Positions 17,474-26,278 of a DNA stretch of 64,000 nucleotides are shown in pieces. The translations under genes and the position numbers were made by a program. Under the pieces are notes generated by a model. The model worked only from the letters and a program-made list of their open reading frames with translations. It did no database searches and was not told where the DNA came from. Location of the stretch: contig SVJA01000007.1 of assembly GCA_015069195.1 (NCBI GenBank), positions 1-64,000 on the forward strand, in the 5' to 3' direction. Numbering within the stretch: position 1 is the stretch's first letter; every line of letters starts with the position of its first letter. This stretch comes from Oscillospiraceae bacterium (GTDB lineage: Bacteria > Bacillota > Clostridia > UBA1212).

Positions 17474-18844
17474 TCATCCTACACTTAATTCCTCAATGGG
17501 ATTTTTAACTATCAGTTTATTACTCTTTTTAAATTTCAATGCAAAAGCAAGAGATATCGGGCCTATACGACCGAAATACATTGTAAATATTATTATCAGC
17601 TTACCGTACAGATTTAAACCCGATGTCAAATTCCGTGACAAACCTACCGTAGCAGTTGCACTTACCGTTTCATACACTATATCTGTAAGACCGACATTCG
17701 GTGTGACAAATGCCAATAAAACAGTAGAAAGTACAGCAATCAAAATTGCCAATCCTGTAACGGCAACCGATTTTCTTATCGCCTGTTCAGAAATACGTCT
17801 GCCGAATATATTTACATCATCATTACCTTTTATAACCGAATACGCTGCACAAATCAATATTATCACGGTAACAGTTTTAATACCGCCGGCTGTACCCACG
17901 GGTGAACCACCTACGAGCATCAAAATCACCGATACAACAGCAGAAGCATTGGTGAAATTCTCCTGCGGAATTGTCATAAATCCGGCTGTACGACAAGTAA
18001 CCGACTGGAACACGGATGCCTGAATTTTTTCAAGCAGGAAAAAATCCTTTATGGTATCGGGATTGTTATATTCGAAAACAAATATCAGAACCGCACCGAT
18101 TACAATAAACAAAACAGTAGCCAGAATCGCAATCTTACTGTGCAAAGTCAAACGGTTTATACGACTTTTAATACCTGTTTTACGATATGAGTAAACTCTG
18201 ATGATATCCCACCAGACGATATATCCGAGACCACCGAGAATTATAAGCATACAAGTAACAATATTTATCAAAGGATTTTTTGCATACCCGCACAGACTGT
18301 CTGCGGCAAAAATGTCAATACCGGCATTACAGAACGCCGAAACAGAATTAAACACAGAAATCCATATGCCTTTTAAACCGAAATCAGGAACAAAAACAAA
18401 CATATACAGAAGTGCTCCGACAGCTTCCACAATCAACGTACCGGCTAAAACCTTTTTAACAAAAGCAACAAGCCCATGAAGAGTATTAAGATTAAAAGCA
18501 TCCTGTATCAAAAGTCTGTCGGCAATACCTATCTTTCTGTGAAATAAAATCATTGCACCCGACATAACCGTTACAATACCGAGACCGCCAACCTGTATAA
18601 GAATCAGTATAACTATCTGCCCGAACAAACTCCATGTAGAAAATGTCGGAACTGTGACAAGCCCGGTAACACAAGTGGCAGTCGTCGCAGTAAAAAGAGC
18701 GTCTATATATGAAACAGACACCCCGTCAACCGTACTTATAGGCAACGAAAGAAGAACACTGCCCAAAAGTATGACAGCCATAAAACCAAGCAATATAAAT
18801 TGTGATGTAGACAGTTTAAATTTCTTTCTTTTCATAACACTCAT
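17474..18844 (-). CDS. ktrB: KtrB/TrkH family potassium transporter membrane subunit
   Basis: The protein has 456 residues with eight or more membrane helices in the four-fold M1-P-M2 pattern. Pore-loop signatures include TATCVTGLVT, SVSAFCNAGIDIF, QSVTCRTAGF and VSATATVGLS, each with the conserved selectivity-filter glycine. It imports K+ (or Na+-coupled K+) with the RCK subunit encoded next. The adjacent ktrA and the length near 450 residues support KtrB rather than TrkH. Confidence 0.92.
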   Translation of the reverse strand: MSVMKRKKFKLSTSQFILLGFMAVILLGSVLLSLPISTVDGVSVSYIDALFTATTATCVTGLVTVPTFSTWSLFGQIVILILIQVGGLGIVTVMSGAMILFHRKIGIADRLLIQDAFNLNTLHGLVAFVKKVLAGTLIVEAVGALLYMFVFVPDFGLKGIWISVFNSVSAFCNAGIDIFAADSLCGYAKNPLINIVTCMLIILGGLGYIVWWDIIRVYSYRKTGIKSRINRLTLHSKIAILATVLFIVIGAVLIFVFEYNNPDTIKDFFLLEKIQASVFQSVTCRTAGFMTIPQENFTNASAVVSVILMLVGGSPVGTAGGIKTVTVIILICAAYSVIKGNDDVNIFGRRISEQAIRKSVAVTGLAILIAVLSTVLLAFVTPNVGLTDIVYETVSATATVGLSRNLTSGLNLYGKLIIIFTMYFGRIGPISLAFALKFKKSNKLIVKNPIEELSVG

Positions 18845-18884
18845 ATAATACTAAAAATTAATATATCTTTCAATAATCCCGGAG

Positions 18885-20105
18885 TTATTTCAAAATCTCC
18901 ATTTGTTTAAGCCAAGGTCTTATGCAAAGCAAACATACAAGAGTTCCGCAAACAGCAATCACAGCCCATATACAAACGGTAAATCCCCAGCCGTAATGTG
19001 AATTCAAAACAGCCATTCCGTAGGTAGAAATGGCACTACCTACATAGGTACAACTGTTCAGCACTCCGGAAACTGTCGAAACATTTCCGCGTTTTTCAAA
19101 GAAAGGAGGGATCATACTTATAAGCATCAGGTTAACACCGTGCATTGCACCTGTAAGCAACGCTGAAAACAACACAGAAAGAATTACACTCTTTCCTGTG
19201 AAAAGAGCCACGCAAAGAGACGAAACGGCACCGCAACCGAACAATACGGCAGCACAGGTCATCGGATTTGAAAACTTCTTTCTGTAAATGCTTGATGTAA
19301 AGTTAAAGCAGAAAATACTAAAAACAGGAAGTACAACACCGGTCAGAATCGATATTTCAGTACCCAGATTGTACGTACTCTTTATGTACGAAGGCATCCA
19401 TGTCGTAACACCGTCACGAAGCATTCCCTGCAAAACAATTGCGAGCATAATTCCTACCAAAACAACTGACATAAATGATTTTTTTGTAACTTTTGAACTA
19501 TCTGACTTCAATTTGTCAGGTTGCACATTTTGTGTAACAAAAGGAAGCTTTGCCATACCGAAATTCCATACAAAAATCATAATTGCACCGCAAACGGCAG
19601 AAAACACGAAAACACTCTTCCATCCGGCAAGTGAAATAAATACCGGAGCTATCAAATATATAAGTATCGTACCGAATGAACTGCCCCAGGAAACCTTAAC
19701 AATAGATTTTTTATATTCATCGCTTGTCAAAGAACCTGACATAATTTTAACCAGCGGCGGCCACATAAACGCCTGAGCAAAACCGTTTATACACCACACA
19801 ACAAGCATCTGGTACGGATTTGCACAAACCGGAATAAGTAAATTCATGCAAACCGTAACTATAAGACCTAAGCTTACGAGCTTCTTCGGAGAAAATTTAT
19901 CACCCAAAAAACCACTGACAATCTGACCGAGACCGTATGCGATAAAATTACCCGTAAGCGCCATCGAAAGCATCGTTTCCGAAAAACCGGTATCCTCTAC
20001 CATCTCCGATATAATAGCACCGTAATTTATTCTTGTTATGTAGCTGACAAAATATGTCATCGACATCATAAGGACCAATAGTTTTTTTGCATTTTTATTA
20101 TCCAT
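18885..20105 (-). CDS. MFS transporter, OPA (GlpT/UhpT-like) type
   Basis: The protein has 406 residues and about twelve membrane helices. The N-terminal YFVSYITRINYGAIISEM, loop GFLGDKFSPKKLVSLG and later NGFAQAFMWPPLVKIMSG resemble organophosphate:phosphate antiporters of the major facilitator superfamily. The substrate is not predictable. The central loop is charged (about residues 195-210). It lies 49 bases after the ABC exporter pair and 40 bases before ktrB in the same direction, so co-transcription is possible but not shown. Confidence 0.8.
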   Translation of the reverse strand: MDNKNAKKLLVLMMSMTYFVSYITRINYGAIISEMVEDTGFSETMLSMALTGNFIAYGLGQIVSGFLGDKFSPKKLVSLGLIVTVCMNLLIPVCANPYQMLVVWCINGFAQAFMWPPLVKIMSGSLTSDEYKKSIVKVSWGSSFGTILIYLIAPVFISLAGWKSVFVFSAVCGAIMIFVWNFGMAKLPFVTQNVQPDKLKSDSSKVTKKSFMSVVLVGIMLAIVLQGMLRDGVTTWMPSYIKSTYNLGTEISILTGVVLPVFSIFCFNFTSSIYRKKFSNPMTCAAVLFGCGAVSSLCVALFTGKSVILSVLFSALLTGAMHGVNLMLISMIPPFFEKRGNVSTVSGVLNSCTYVGSAISTYGMAVLNSHYGWGFTVCIWAVIAVCGTLVCLLCIRPWLKQMEILK

Positions 20106-20154
20106 TTAAAATATACCTTCTATTCTAGCGTTGTATGCGTCGCATTAAATTTTA

Positions 20155-21894
20155 TCAATCAAATTGGCTGTTGTAAAGATTAGCATAAAAACCGCCTTTT
20201 TTAAGCAGTTCGTCGTGGTTGCCCTGCTCTATAACCTGACCGTCTCGCATTACCAAGATAACGTCTGCCTCACGTATTGTAGAAAGCCTGTGTGCAACTA
20301 TAAAACTTGTACGACCTTTCATCATTACGGCAAAAGCAGATTGTATCTTAAGTTCAGTTCTCGTATCAATCGACGAAGTAGCCTCATCAAGTATAAGCAT
20401 CTGAGGAAGACTAAGCATAGCACGCGCTATACAAATGAGCTGCCTCTGACCGGCTGAAAGATTTGCACCGCCCCCGATTATCACAGTATCGTAACCTTGC
20501 GGCAAACGTTTTATAAATGAATGTGCGTGAGCAGCCTTTGCAGCAGTAACAATATCCTCATCACTCGCATCAGGTTTTCCGTATGAAATATTTTCTTTTA
20601 CCGTACCGTGACAAAGCCATGTATCCTGAAGCACCATTCCGTATCTCAATCGGAGATTATGTCTGGTCATATCTTTTATTTCAACGCCGTCAACTATAAT
20701 CTCGCCACTGTCGGTATCGTAAAATCTCATCAAAAGATTTATAAGCGTAGTTTTTCCGCAACCTGTAGGACCTACTATCGCAACCCTCTGGCCTTTTTTT
20801 ACATCAAGATTAAGGTCGGTAATAAGCGGTTTTTCAGGTTCATAAGAGAATGCAACATTTTTAAGTTCTACCTCACCTTTTACAGTCGGATTTACCGGTG
20901 TGTCAGTTTCAACAATTTCTTTTTCATCGAGAAGCTCAAAAATTCTTTCTATGCAAGTAAAAGCATTCTGAAGTTCTGTTATCACACCGCTTATTTCATT
21001 AAAAGGTTTCGCATACTGACCGGCATAATTCAGGAACACACTGAGACCTCCGACAGTCATAGCCATACCCACGCCGCCTGTTATTGCAAAAAAAGCACCT
21101 ATCAATGCTACAAAAGCATACACAACGTTGTTTATAAGTCTGGTGCTCGGATTTACAAGGCTGGAATAGAAAGTCGCATTAAGCGCAGCCTTCTCAAGGC
21201 GTTTATTTACCTCATCAAAATCCTCAATACTCTCTTCCTCATGGCCGAAAGCCTTTACTGTTTTCTGTCCCTCTATCAATTCATTTATGAGAGCTGTCTG
21301 TTCTCCGCGGATGGCAGACTGCTGTTTGAAATATTTGTGAGTATGTGATGCAATAAACTTTGCTACGAATATCGAAGCAGGAGTTAAAATTATCACGGTT
21401 AAAGCGATTACCCAATTAAGTACAAGCATTATCACCAATGCGGCAACAATCGTCAGCACACCTGTAAATAACTGCGTAAAGCCCATTAAAAGGCCGTCGG
21501 CGAAGCTGTCAACATCTGCTGTCACTCTGCTTACCAAATCGCCTGTGCGGTGCGAATCCGTGTACGAAACGGGAAGCTTGTGAAGTTTTTCATTAACTTT
21601 ATTTCTGATATCGTTACATATCTTGAATGTAACACGGTTGTTCAGCGCAGAAGAAAAATACTGGGCAAGACATGCCGCACCTACGGTAACAGCAATGATA
21701 ATTATAAATTTTAGTATTTCGCCGAATACTGTCTGACCGTCGCCGATCATATAATCAATCGCTTTTCCGCTGAATATCGGTATCAAAAGACTTGCCGCAA
21801 CACTTATTACCGAACACAAAACACTCATAAAAATCATAAATCCGTACGGTTTTATAAGCAAAAGAACACGTTTTAAGGAAGATTTGTTTTTCAT
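20155..21894 (-). CDS. ABC exporter half-transporter, canonical ATPase site (partner 2)
   Basis: The protein has 579 residues: six N-terminal membrane helices, then the ATPase domain. It has Walker A GPTGCGKTTL, the signature variant NLSAGQRQL, and Walker B MLILDEATSSIDT with the catalytic glutamate. This belongs to the type IV multidrug/lipid exporter family (YheH/BmrD-like). Its ATG overlaps the stop of the upstream half-transporter by one base, and it should form an obligate heterodimer with it. The substrate is unknown. Confidence 0.9.
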   Translation of the reverse strand: MKNKSSLKRVLLLIKPYGFMIFMSVLCSVISVAASLLIPIFSGKAIDYMIGDGQTVFGEILKFIIIIAVTVGAACLAQYFSSALNNRVTFKICNDIRNKVNEKLHKLPVSYTDSHRTGDLVSRVTADVDSFADGLLMGFTQLFTGVLTIVAALVIMLVLNWVIALTVIILTPASIFVAKFIASHTHKYFKQQSAIRGEQTALINELIEGQKTVKAFGHEEESIEDFDEVNKRLEKAALNATFYSSLVNPSTRLINNVVYAFVALIGAFFAITGGVGMAMTVGGLSVFLNYAGQYAKPFNEISGVITELQNAFTCIERIFELLDEKEIVETDTPVNPTVKGEVELKNVAFSYEPEKPLITDLNLDVKKGQRVAIVGPTGCGKTTLINLLMRFYDTDSGEIIVDGVEIKDMTRHNLRLRYGMVLQDTWLCHGTVKENISYGKPDASDEDIVTAAKAAHAHSFIKRLPQGYDTVIIGGGANLSAGQRQLICIARAMLSLPQMLILDEATSSIDTRTELKIQSAFAVMMKGRTSFIVAHRLSTIREADVILVMRDGQVIEQGNHDELLKKGGFYANLYNSQFD

Positions 21895-23630
21895 CACATA
21901 TCCTCCTTTTTGAACTGGCTTTCGTATATTTCACGGTAGACCGTACAATTTTCAAGGAGCTCTTCGTGGCGACCTATACCGACAGCTTTTCCGTCATCTA
22001 AAACTATTATTTTGTCAGCGTGACAAACAGAGCCGGTTCTCTGACTAACGATAAATACGGTAGTATCATCAGTCAACGTTTTCAAACCTCTCCTGAGTGC
22101 GGCATCTGTTGCAAAATCCAGCGCAGAAGAACTGTCGTCGAGTATGAGTATCTTTGAATTTTTAAGTAATGCGCGCGCAATAGAAAGGCGTTGTTTCTGA
22201 CCTCCGGAAAGGTTTGCACCGCCCTGCTCGACAACTTCGTAAATTCCTTTTTCTTTTTTCGCAACAAACTCGGCTGCCTGTGAAAGTTCAAGAGCCGTCT
22301 TTATATCATCATCCGTAGCATTTTTATTACCCCAAAGAAGATTACTCTTTATAGTACCTGCAAAAAGCAAAGACTTCTGCGGAACAACAGCTACAGCATT
22401 ATTTAAAGTTTCTTTATCAAGTGTTTTTACATTAAAACCATTCAGATATACAGAGCCTTCTGTCGCATCATAAAATCTCGGAATAAGATTTATTAAAGTG
22501 GACTTACCGCTGCCTGTACCACCGATAATACCAACCGTTTCACCCTTTTTAACAGTAAAACTGATACCCGCCAATGACTCTTCGCCTGCTCCGTCATAGT
22601 GCATACTCACATTTTCAAAGCGAACCGCCTCATCCGTCTGACTTTCGCAGAAATCTTTTTCAGAAACATCTGAGCCGTATACAAGGGAACTCTCTACTTC
22701 AAAAACTTTACCTACACGGCTGAGACTCGCTGCAGATTTACCGAGCAAGACAATAAGATTTGCAAGTTTTACAAGCTCTACCAAAATCTGACCTATATAA
22801 TTTATCAGTGCAATAACTGCTCCGGACATTATAACACCGGAGTCTACTTTTGACGCACCTATCCAAAGAACAAGGATAACAACCGTATTTACAACAAGAT
22901 AAGTAAGAGGATTCATAAAAGCAGAAACATTTCCAACCTTTATCTGAGATGCAAGCAGCATCGAATTATGCCTGCGGAACTTTTCTTTTTGAGTTTCCTC
23001 CCTGCAAAACGCACGTATAACTCGGACACCGTTTAAATTTTCACGAGTTTCTTCCGTAACTCCGTCAAGATTTTCCTGCACTTTTTTATACATCGGATTT
23101 GTGATTTTCATAAATCCGAAAACAATCACAAACAAAACTAAAATCGCTGCAACAAAAAGCATCGCAAGTTCAAAATCTATGGTGAATGCAAGTATCATCG
23201 CACCGAATACAATAAATGGACTTCGCATAAAAAGTCTTAAAAACATATTTACGCCGCTTTGTATCTGATTTACGTCACCTGTCATTCTTGTAATAAGTGT
23301 AGATGTGCCGACCTTATCAAGTTCCGAATATCCGAGCGTCTGAATTTTTGAAAACAAATCGTGACGAAGCATCGCCGACGTTCCGACAGCCGCCTTTGCA
23401 GCAAAATACTGGGCAGTAACGCTCGAAGCAAGTCCGAGTACTGCCATCAGCACAAGTAAACTAAATCGTGATAAAATATAGCCTTTGTCTCCGCCGGCTA
23501 TACCATAGTCTATAATATCCGCAACTATAAGTGGCACAACGAGATCAAAGCATGCCTCCAGGCACTTGAAAAGGGGTGCTAAAATGCTTTCTTTTTTATA
23601 CTTTTTCAGATATGAAAGTAAATATTTCAT
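21894..23630 (-). CDS. ABC exporter half-transporter, degenerate ATPase site (partner 1)
   Basis: The protein has 578 residues from the ATG at 23630 (GAGGT nine bases upstream). It has an N-terminal six-helix membrane domain and an ATPase domain with GGTGSGKSTL and NLSGGQKQRLSIARAL. Walker B reads ILILDDSSSALD: the catalytic glutamate after the Walker B aspartate is replaced by aspartate. This is the expected signature of the degenerate partner in heterodimeric exporters (BmrC/LmrC/TM287 type). It is translationally coupled to the next gene. Confidence 0.9.
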   Translation of the reverse strand: MKYLLSYLKKYKKESILAPLFKCLEACFDLVVPLIVADIIDYGIAGGDKGYILSRFSLLVLMAVLGLASSVTAQYFAAKAAVGTSAMLRHDLFSKIQTLGYSELDKVGTSTLITRMTGDVNQIQSGVNMFLRLFMRSPFIVFGAMILAFTIDFELAMLFVAAILVLFVIVFGFMKITNPMYKKVQENLDGVTEETRENLNGVRVIRAFCREETQKEKFRRHNSMLLASQIKVGNVSAFMNPLTYLVVNTVVILVLWIGASKVDSGVIMSGAVIALINYIGQILVELVKLANLIVLLGKSAASLSRVGKVFEVESSLVYGSDVSEKDFCESQTDEAVRFENVSMHYDGAGEESLAGISFTVKKGETVGIIGGTGSGKSTLINLIPRFYDATEGSVYLNGFNVKTLDKETLNNAVAVVPQKSLLFAGTIKSNLLWGNKNATDDDIKTALELSQAAEFVAKKEKGIYEVVEQGGANLSGGQKQRLSIARALLKNSKILILDDSSSALDFATDAALRRGLKTLTDDTTVFIVSQRTGSVCHADKIIVLDDGKAVGIGRHEELLENCTVYREIYESQFKKEDM

Positions 23631-23678
23631 AAAAAATGACCTCGTATAAAACATGCTTAGTCTAAATTAAAATATAAC

Positions 23679-24431
23679 CTAGCTATTATAATACATTTTG
23701 TCTTCTATTACCAACACATTTATGCGTCCGCTTGTATAAGTTCCGGCGTCAATAGCAATAATTCCTTCATCATAAAAAGGCTCTGAAGAACCGGGCTTGC
23801 GCGACCTGTCAAAAATATTAGCAAAAATCGCAGGATAATGTCCGCAAACGATAGTTTTACCCTCTACCAAAGCACCATCACCGTACATCTCGGGCCATTT
23901 TTTCCACCTTGCCTGACTCCACACAGAAGGCGCAGCATTTCTCCAACCGTCATAAATAACATTCTTACCGTCACGAATAACTGTCGGCAACCAACCGTGA
24001 GTGAAAATATAATTTTCTGTTTCAAAATAATCACGCATCTCACCTATCAGATCGCTTATCCGGTCAACAGTTCTGGTATTCCCCGAAAAATCAACATCGC
24101 CTGTATTACCGTCAACTGCATATTTACCGAAAAATTCAACCATAGATCCTGCAGTGCCGTTATCAAAGTCATGTTCTTTCAGTTTTCCCGTTCTGAAAAT
24201 TTCAAGAAACCTTTCATCGTGATTACCCATTATCAATATTTTATTATCAATAGCATCAATAAATTTCAGCACTTTCATGTTTTCAGGGCCTCTGTCAAAA
24301 AGGTCACCGCAGCATATAAGCACGTGTTCTTCGTTATTTTTATCAAAACCGGCTTTTGAAAGAGCTTCCTTTAAAATACTGCAATGTCCGTGAATATCAC
24401 TTACAACAAAAAACTTTTTCATCTCATCCAA
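23679..24431 (-). CDS. calcineurin-like (PPP-family) metallophosphoesterase
   Basis: The protein has 250 residues. The metal-binding motifs are in PPP order: VVSDIHGHCSIL (DxH), CCGDLFDRGPEN (GDxxDRG) and IMGNHDERFL (GNHD/E), then FTHGWLP and VCGHYPA histidines. Single-domain bacterial PPP phosphatases include protein phosphatases and Ap4A hydrolase (PrpE-like). The substrate is not determined. The ATG at 24431 has GGAGGT about 11 bases upstream; an ATG three codons later is further from the site. It starts just after the trpB terminator. Confidence 0.87.
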   Translation of the reverse strand: MDEMKKFFVVSDIHGHCSILKEALSKAGFDKNNEEHVLICCGDLFDRGPENMKVLKFIDAIDNKILIMGNHDERFLEIFRTGKLKEHDFDNGTAGSMVEFFGKYAVDGNTGDVDFSGNTRTVDRISDLIGEMRDYFETENYIFTHGWLPTVIRDGKNVIYDGWRNAAPSVWSQARWKKWPEMYGDGALVEGKTIVCGHYPAIFANIFDRSRKPGSSEPFYDEGIIAIDAGTYTSGRINVLVIEDKMYYNS

Positions 24432-24450
24432 AGTCTGTCACCTCCAATCA

Positions 24451-24485
24451 TATAAAATAAAAGCCAAGGCACAAAACCTTGACTT
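24451..24485 (-). terminator. terminator of trpB
   Basis: On the minus strand AAGTCAAGG (24477-24485) pairs with CCTTGGCTT (24461-24469) with one G-U pair and a seven-base loop. A U-rich run follows (24451-24460). It lies 19 bases beyond the trpB stop. Confidence 0.8.
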
Positions 24486-24503
24486 TTAACAACTTGCAAA
24501 CAA

Positions 24504-25745
24504 TCAATTATCGTACTTAAGTTTGAATTGCTCACCGCAACCGTACTTTTCGTACACATAGTCAATATCTTTATCACCGCGACCGGAAAGGCAAGCAAGT
24601 ATCGAACCCGACTTGTGAGTCTTTGCATATTTTATAGCATACGCAACAGCGTGAGCACTCTCAATCGCAGGAATGATACCCTCATATCTCGAAAGCAAGA
24701 AGAATGCTTCCATAGCTTCCTCATCGGAAACAGTATCGTAATGCACTCTGTCAAGGTCACGAAGGAGTGCATGTTCAGGGCCTACACCGGGATAGTCAAG
24801 ACCACTGGCAATAGAATAAACAGGGAGCGGCTCTCCGGCCTCGTCCTGAAGAACGTAAGTATTGAATCCGTGAATACGACCCTTTGTACCGAACTTCATC
24901 GTAGCCGCATGATCACCGATATTTTCGCCTCTACCCAAAGGCTCAATACCGTAAATCTCAACAGGATCTGCAAGAAAAGGAACAAACATACCGAGAGAGT
25001 TTGAACCGCCGCCTACGCAAGCACAAACAGCATCAGGCATAATGCCTGTCATCTCGAGGAACTGCTCTCTCGCCTCAATACCGATAACCGACTGGAAATC
25101 ACGAACCATCATCGGGAACGGATGCGGTCCGAGTGCTGAACCGATACAGTAAATAGCAGTCTCGTGTTCTCTAAGGAAAGCGTCAAATGCAGCGTCGCAA
25201 GCTTCTTTGAGAGTCTTAAGGCCTGCACTTACCGGAACAACATTAGCACCGAGCATCTTCATACGGATAACATTCGGATGCTGCTTCTCAATATCAACCT
25301 CGCCCATATAAACATCGCACTCCATACCGAAGTATGCAGCCGCAGTAGCTATAGCAACACCGTGCTGTCCTGCACCCGTCTCTGCAATAATCTTTTTCTT
25401 ACCCATATATTTTGCAAGCAAACCCTCACCCATACAGTGATTGAGTTTATGAGCACCTGTGTGGTTAAGATCCTCACGCTTCAAGTAAATCTGGCAATTT
25501 CCGAAAAGCTTAGAAAGTCTCTCGCAATGGTGAACCGGAGTCGGTCTGCCCTGGAAATCCTTTCTGATACGTCTAAGCTCATTTATAAATTGTGCCGAAT
25601 GACAAATAGCCTCGTAAGCCTCATCGGACTCCTTAAAAGCCTTTATAAGCTCCTCGGGAAGATATGCACCGCCATACTCACCGAAGTAACCGTTCTCATC
25701 CGGATATTCTTTTAAATAATTATCAAAATCTTTGTACTTATTCAT
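24504..25745 (-). CDS. trpB: tryptophan synthase beta chain
   Basis: The protein has 413 residues. The PLP-lysine motif HTGAHKLNH (K about 100), TGAGQHG with the catalytic glutamate before it, and the phosphate-binding GGGSNSLG are intact. It catalyses indole plus serine to tryptophan. The opening [13 protein letters not shown] is typical of TrpB1. No trpA or other trp gene is adjacent; it has its own promoter and terminator. HKLNH replaces the usual HKINN, as in a subgroup of clostridial sequences. It may salvage indole rather than act in a complete local pathway, which is an inference. Confidence 0.94.
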   Translation of the reverse strand: MNKYKDFDNYLKEYPDENGYFGEYGGAYLPEELIKAFKESDEAYEAICHSAQFINELRRIRKDFQGRPTPVHHCERLSKLFGNCQIYLKREDLNHTGAHKLNHCMGEGLLAKYMGKKKIIAETGAGQHGVAIATAAAYFGMECDVYMGEVDIEKQHPNVIRMKMLGANVVPVSAGLKTLKEACDAAFDAFLREHETAIYCIGSALGPHPFPMMVRDFQSVIGIEAREQFLEMTGIMPDAVCACVGGGSNSLGMFVPFLADPVEIYGIEPLGRGENIGDHAATMKFGTKGRIHGFNTYVLQDEAGEPLPVYSIASGLDYPGVGPEHALLRDLDRVHYDTVSDEEAMEAFFLLSRYEGIIPAIESAHAVAYAIKYAKTHKSGSILACLSGRGDKDIDYVYEKYGCGEQFKLKYDN

Positions 25746-25785
25746 GATAAAAGACCTTTCGTAAAAAAGTTTCTTTAATTTAGTT

Positions 25786-25814
25786 ATTATACAACAAAAA
25801 AGTCAGGCAATCAA
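25786..25814 (-). promoter_or_regulatory. sigma-A promoter of trpB
   Basis: On the minus strand, TTGATT (25809-25814) and TATAAT (25786-25791) are spaced by 17 bases. The leader to the ATG is only about 35 bases, too short for a T-box. The -35 box lies inside one arm of the long palindrome 25796-25865. Confidence 0.7.
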
Positions 25815-26004
25815 TCGTAAAATCGGCCCGATATCCGATTTTAACGATTGATGCCTGACTTTTTTACCGAGAGTTTAACAATATATGCAGATATCCGATT
25901 TTTGCAATTGAACACTAACTTTTTTATGAGAATTGACAATTTAGAGTGGATAGGATTAAATCAACTGATATCAGATTTTTACGATTGAATGCTACCTTTT
26001 TTAC
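25796..26004. repeat. palindrome plus three degenerate copies of a 36-base unit
   Basis: Arms 25796-25826 and 25835-25865 pair over about 30 bases with two single-base bulges, ending in A6/T6. The right arm (25831-25866, starting ATATCCGATTTTAACGATTG) recurs in degenerate form at 25891-25926 and 25968-26004, each ending in a T-run but without a matching left arm. It may be a terminator-derived repeat cluster. Confidence 0.65.
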
Positions 26005-26207
26005 AAAGATTAGCAAAACAGTAGCAAATTTATTTCCCGGAAAATTCTATAATTTACAATTAAACAAATTCTAAAATCTTGGGGAATTGTCAAATAACGA
26101 TAAAGAAAACGCTAATCGCACCTAAATACCCTACAACCGTATCTTTTATAAATCGATTGGACACTGTAGGTGCGTTTTGACATAAGCTTGCGTTCAGTAT
26201 GATTTCA

Positions 26208-26255
26208 ATGACAAACACGGAGTGAAAGCTATTACTTCCACTCCGTGTTTGTCAT
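26208..26255. repeat. 17-base-pair palindrome downstream of the cohesin gene
   Basis: Arms 26208-26224 and 26239-26255 (ATGACAAACACGGAGTG and its exact complement) surround a 14-base loop. Neither side has a U-run, so it is an atypical terminator at best; it starts 24 bases past the stop of the cohesin gene and could stabilise the transcript 3' end. Confidence 0.7.
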
Positions 26256-26278
26256 AAACTTATCAGGTAAAATCCATA

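Larger units (their letters stand above)
25746..26278. other. 533-base non-coding region between trpB and the cohesin gene
   Basis: No convincing gene was seen. It contains the trpB promoter, the repeat cluster at 25796-26004, an imperfect CGCACCTA/TAGGTGCG inverted pair around 26117-26175, and a perfect 17-base-pair palindrome at 26208-26255. The high density of inverted repeats suggests a recombination or regulatory junction. Confidence 0.6.

Noticed and set aside
25746-25865. T-box or trp attenuator upstream of trpB
   Set aside because: The likely transcript leader is about 35 bases and no T-box sequence was seen; the palindrome lies upstream of the -10 box.
25796-26004. CRISPR array
   Set aside because: Only three degenerate units occur with unequal spacing, T-run ends and no cas genes.
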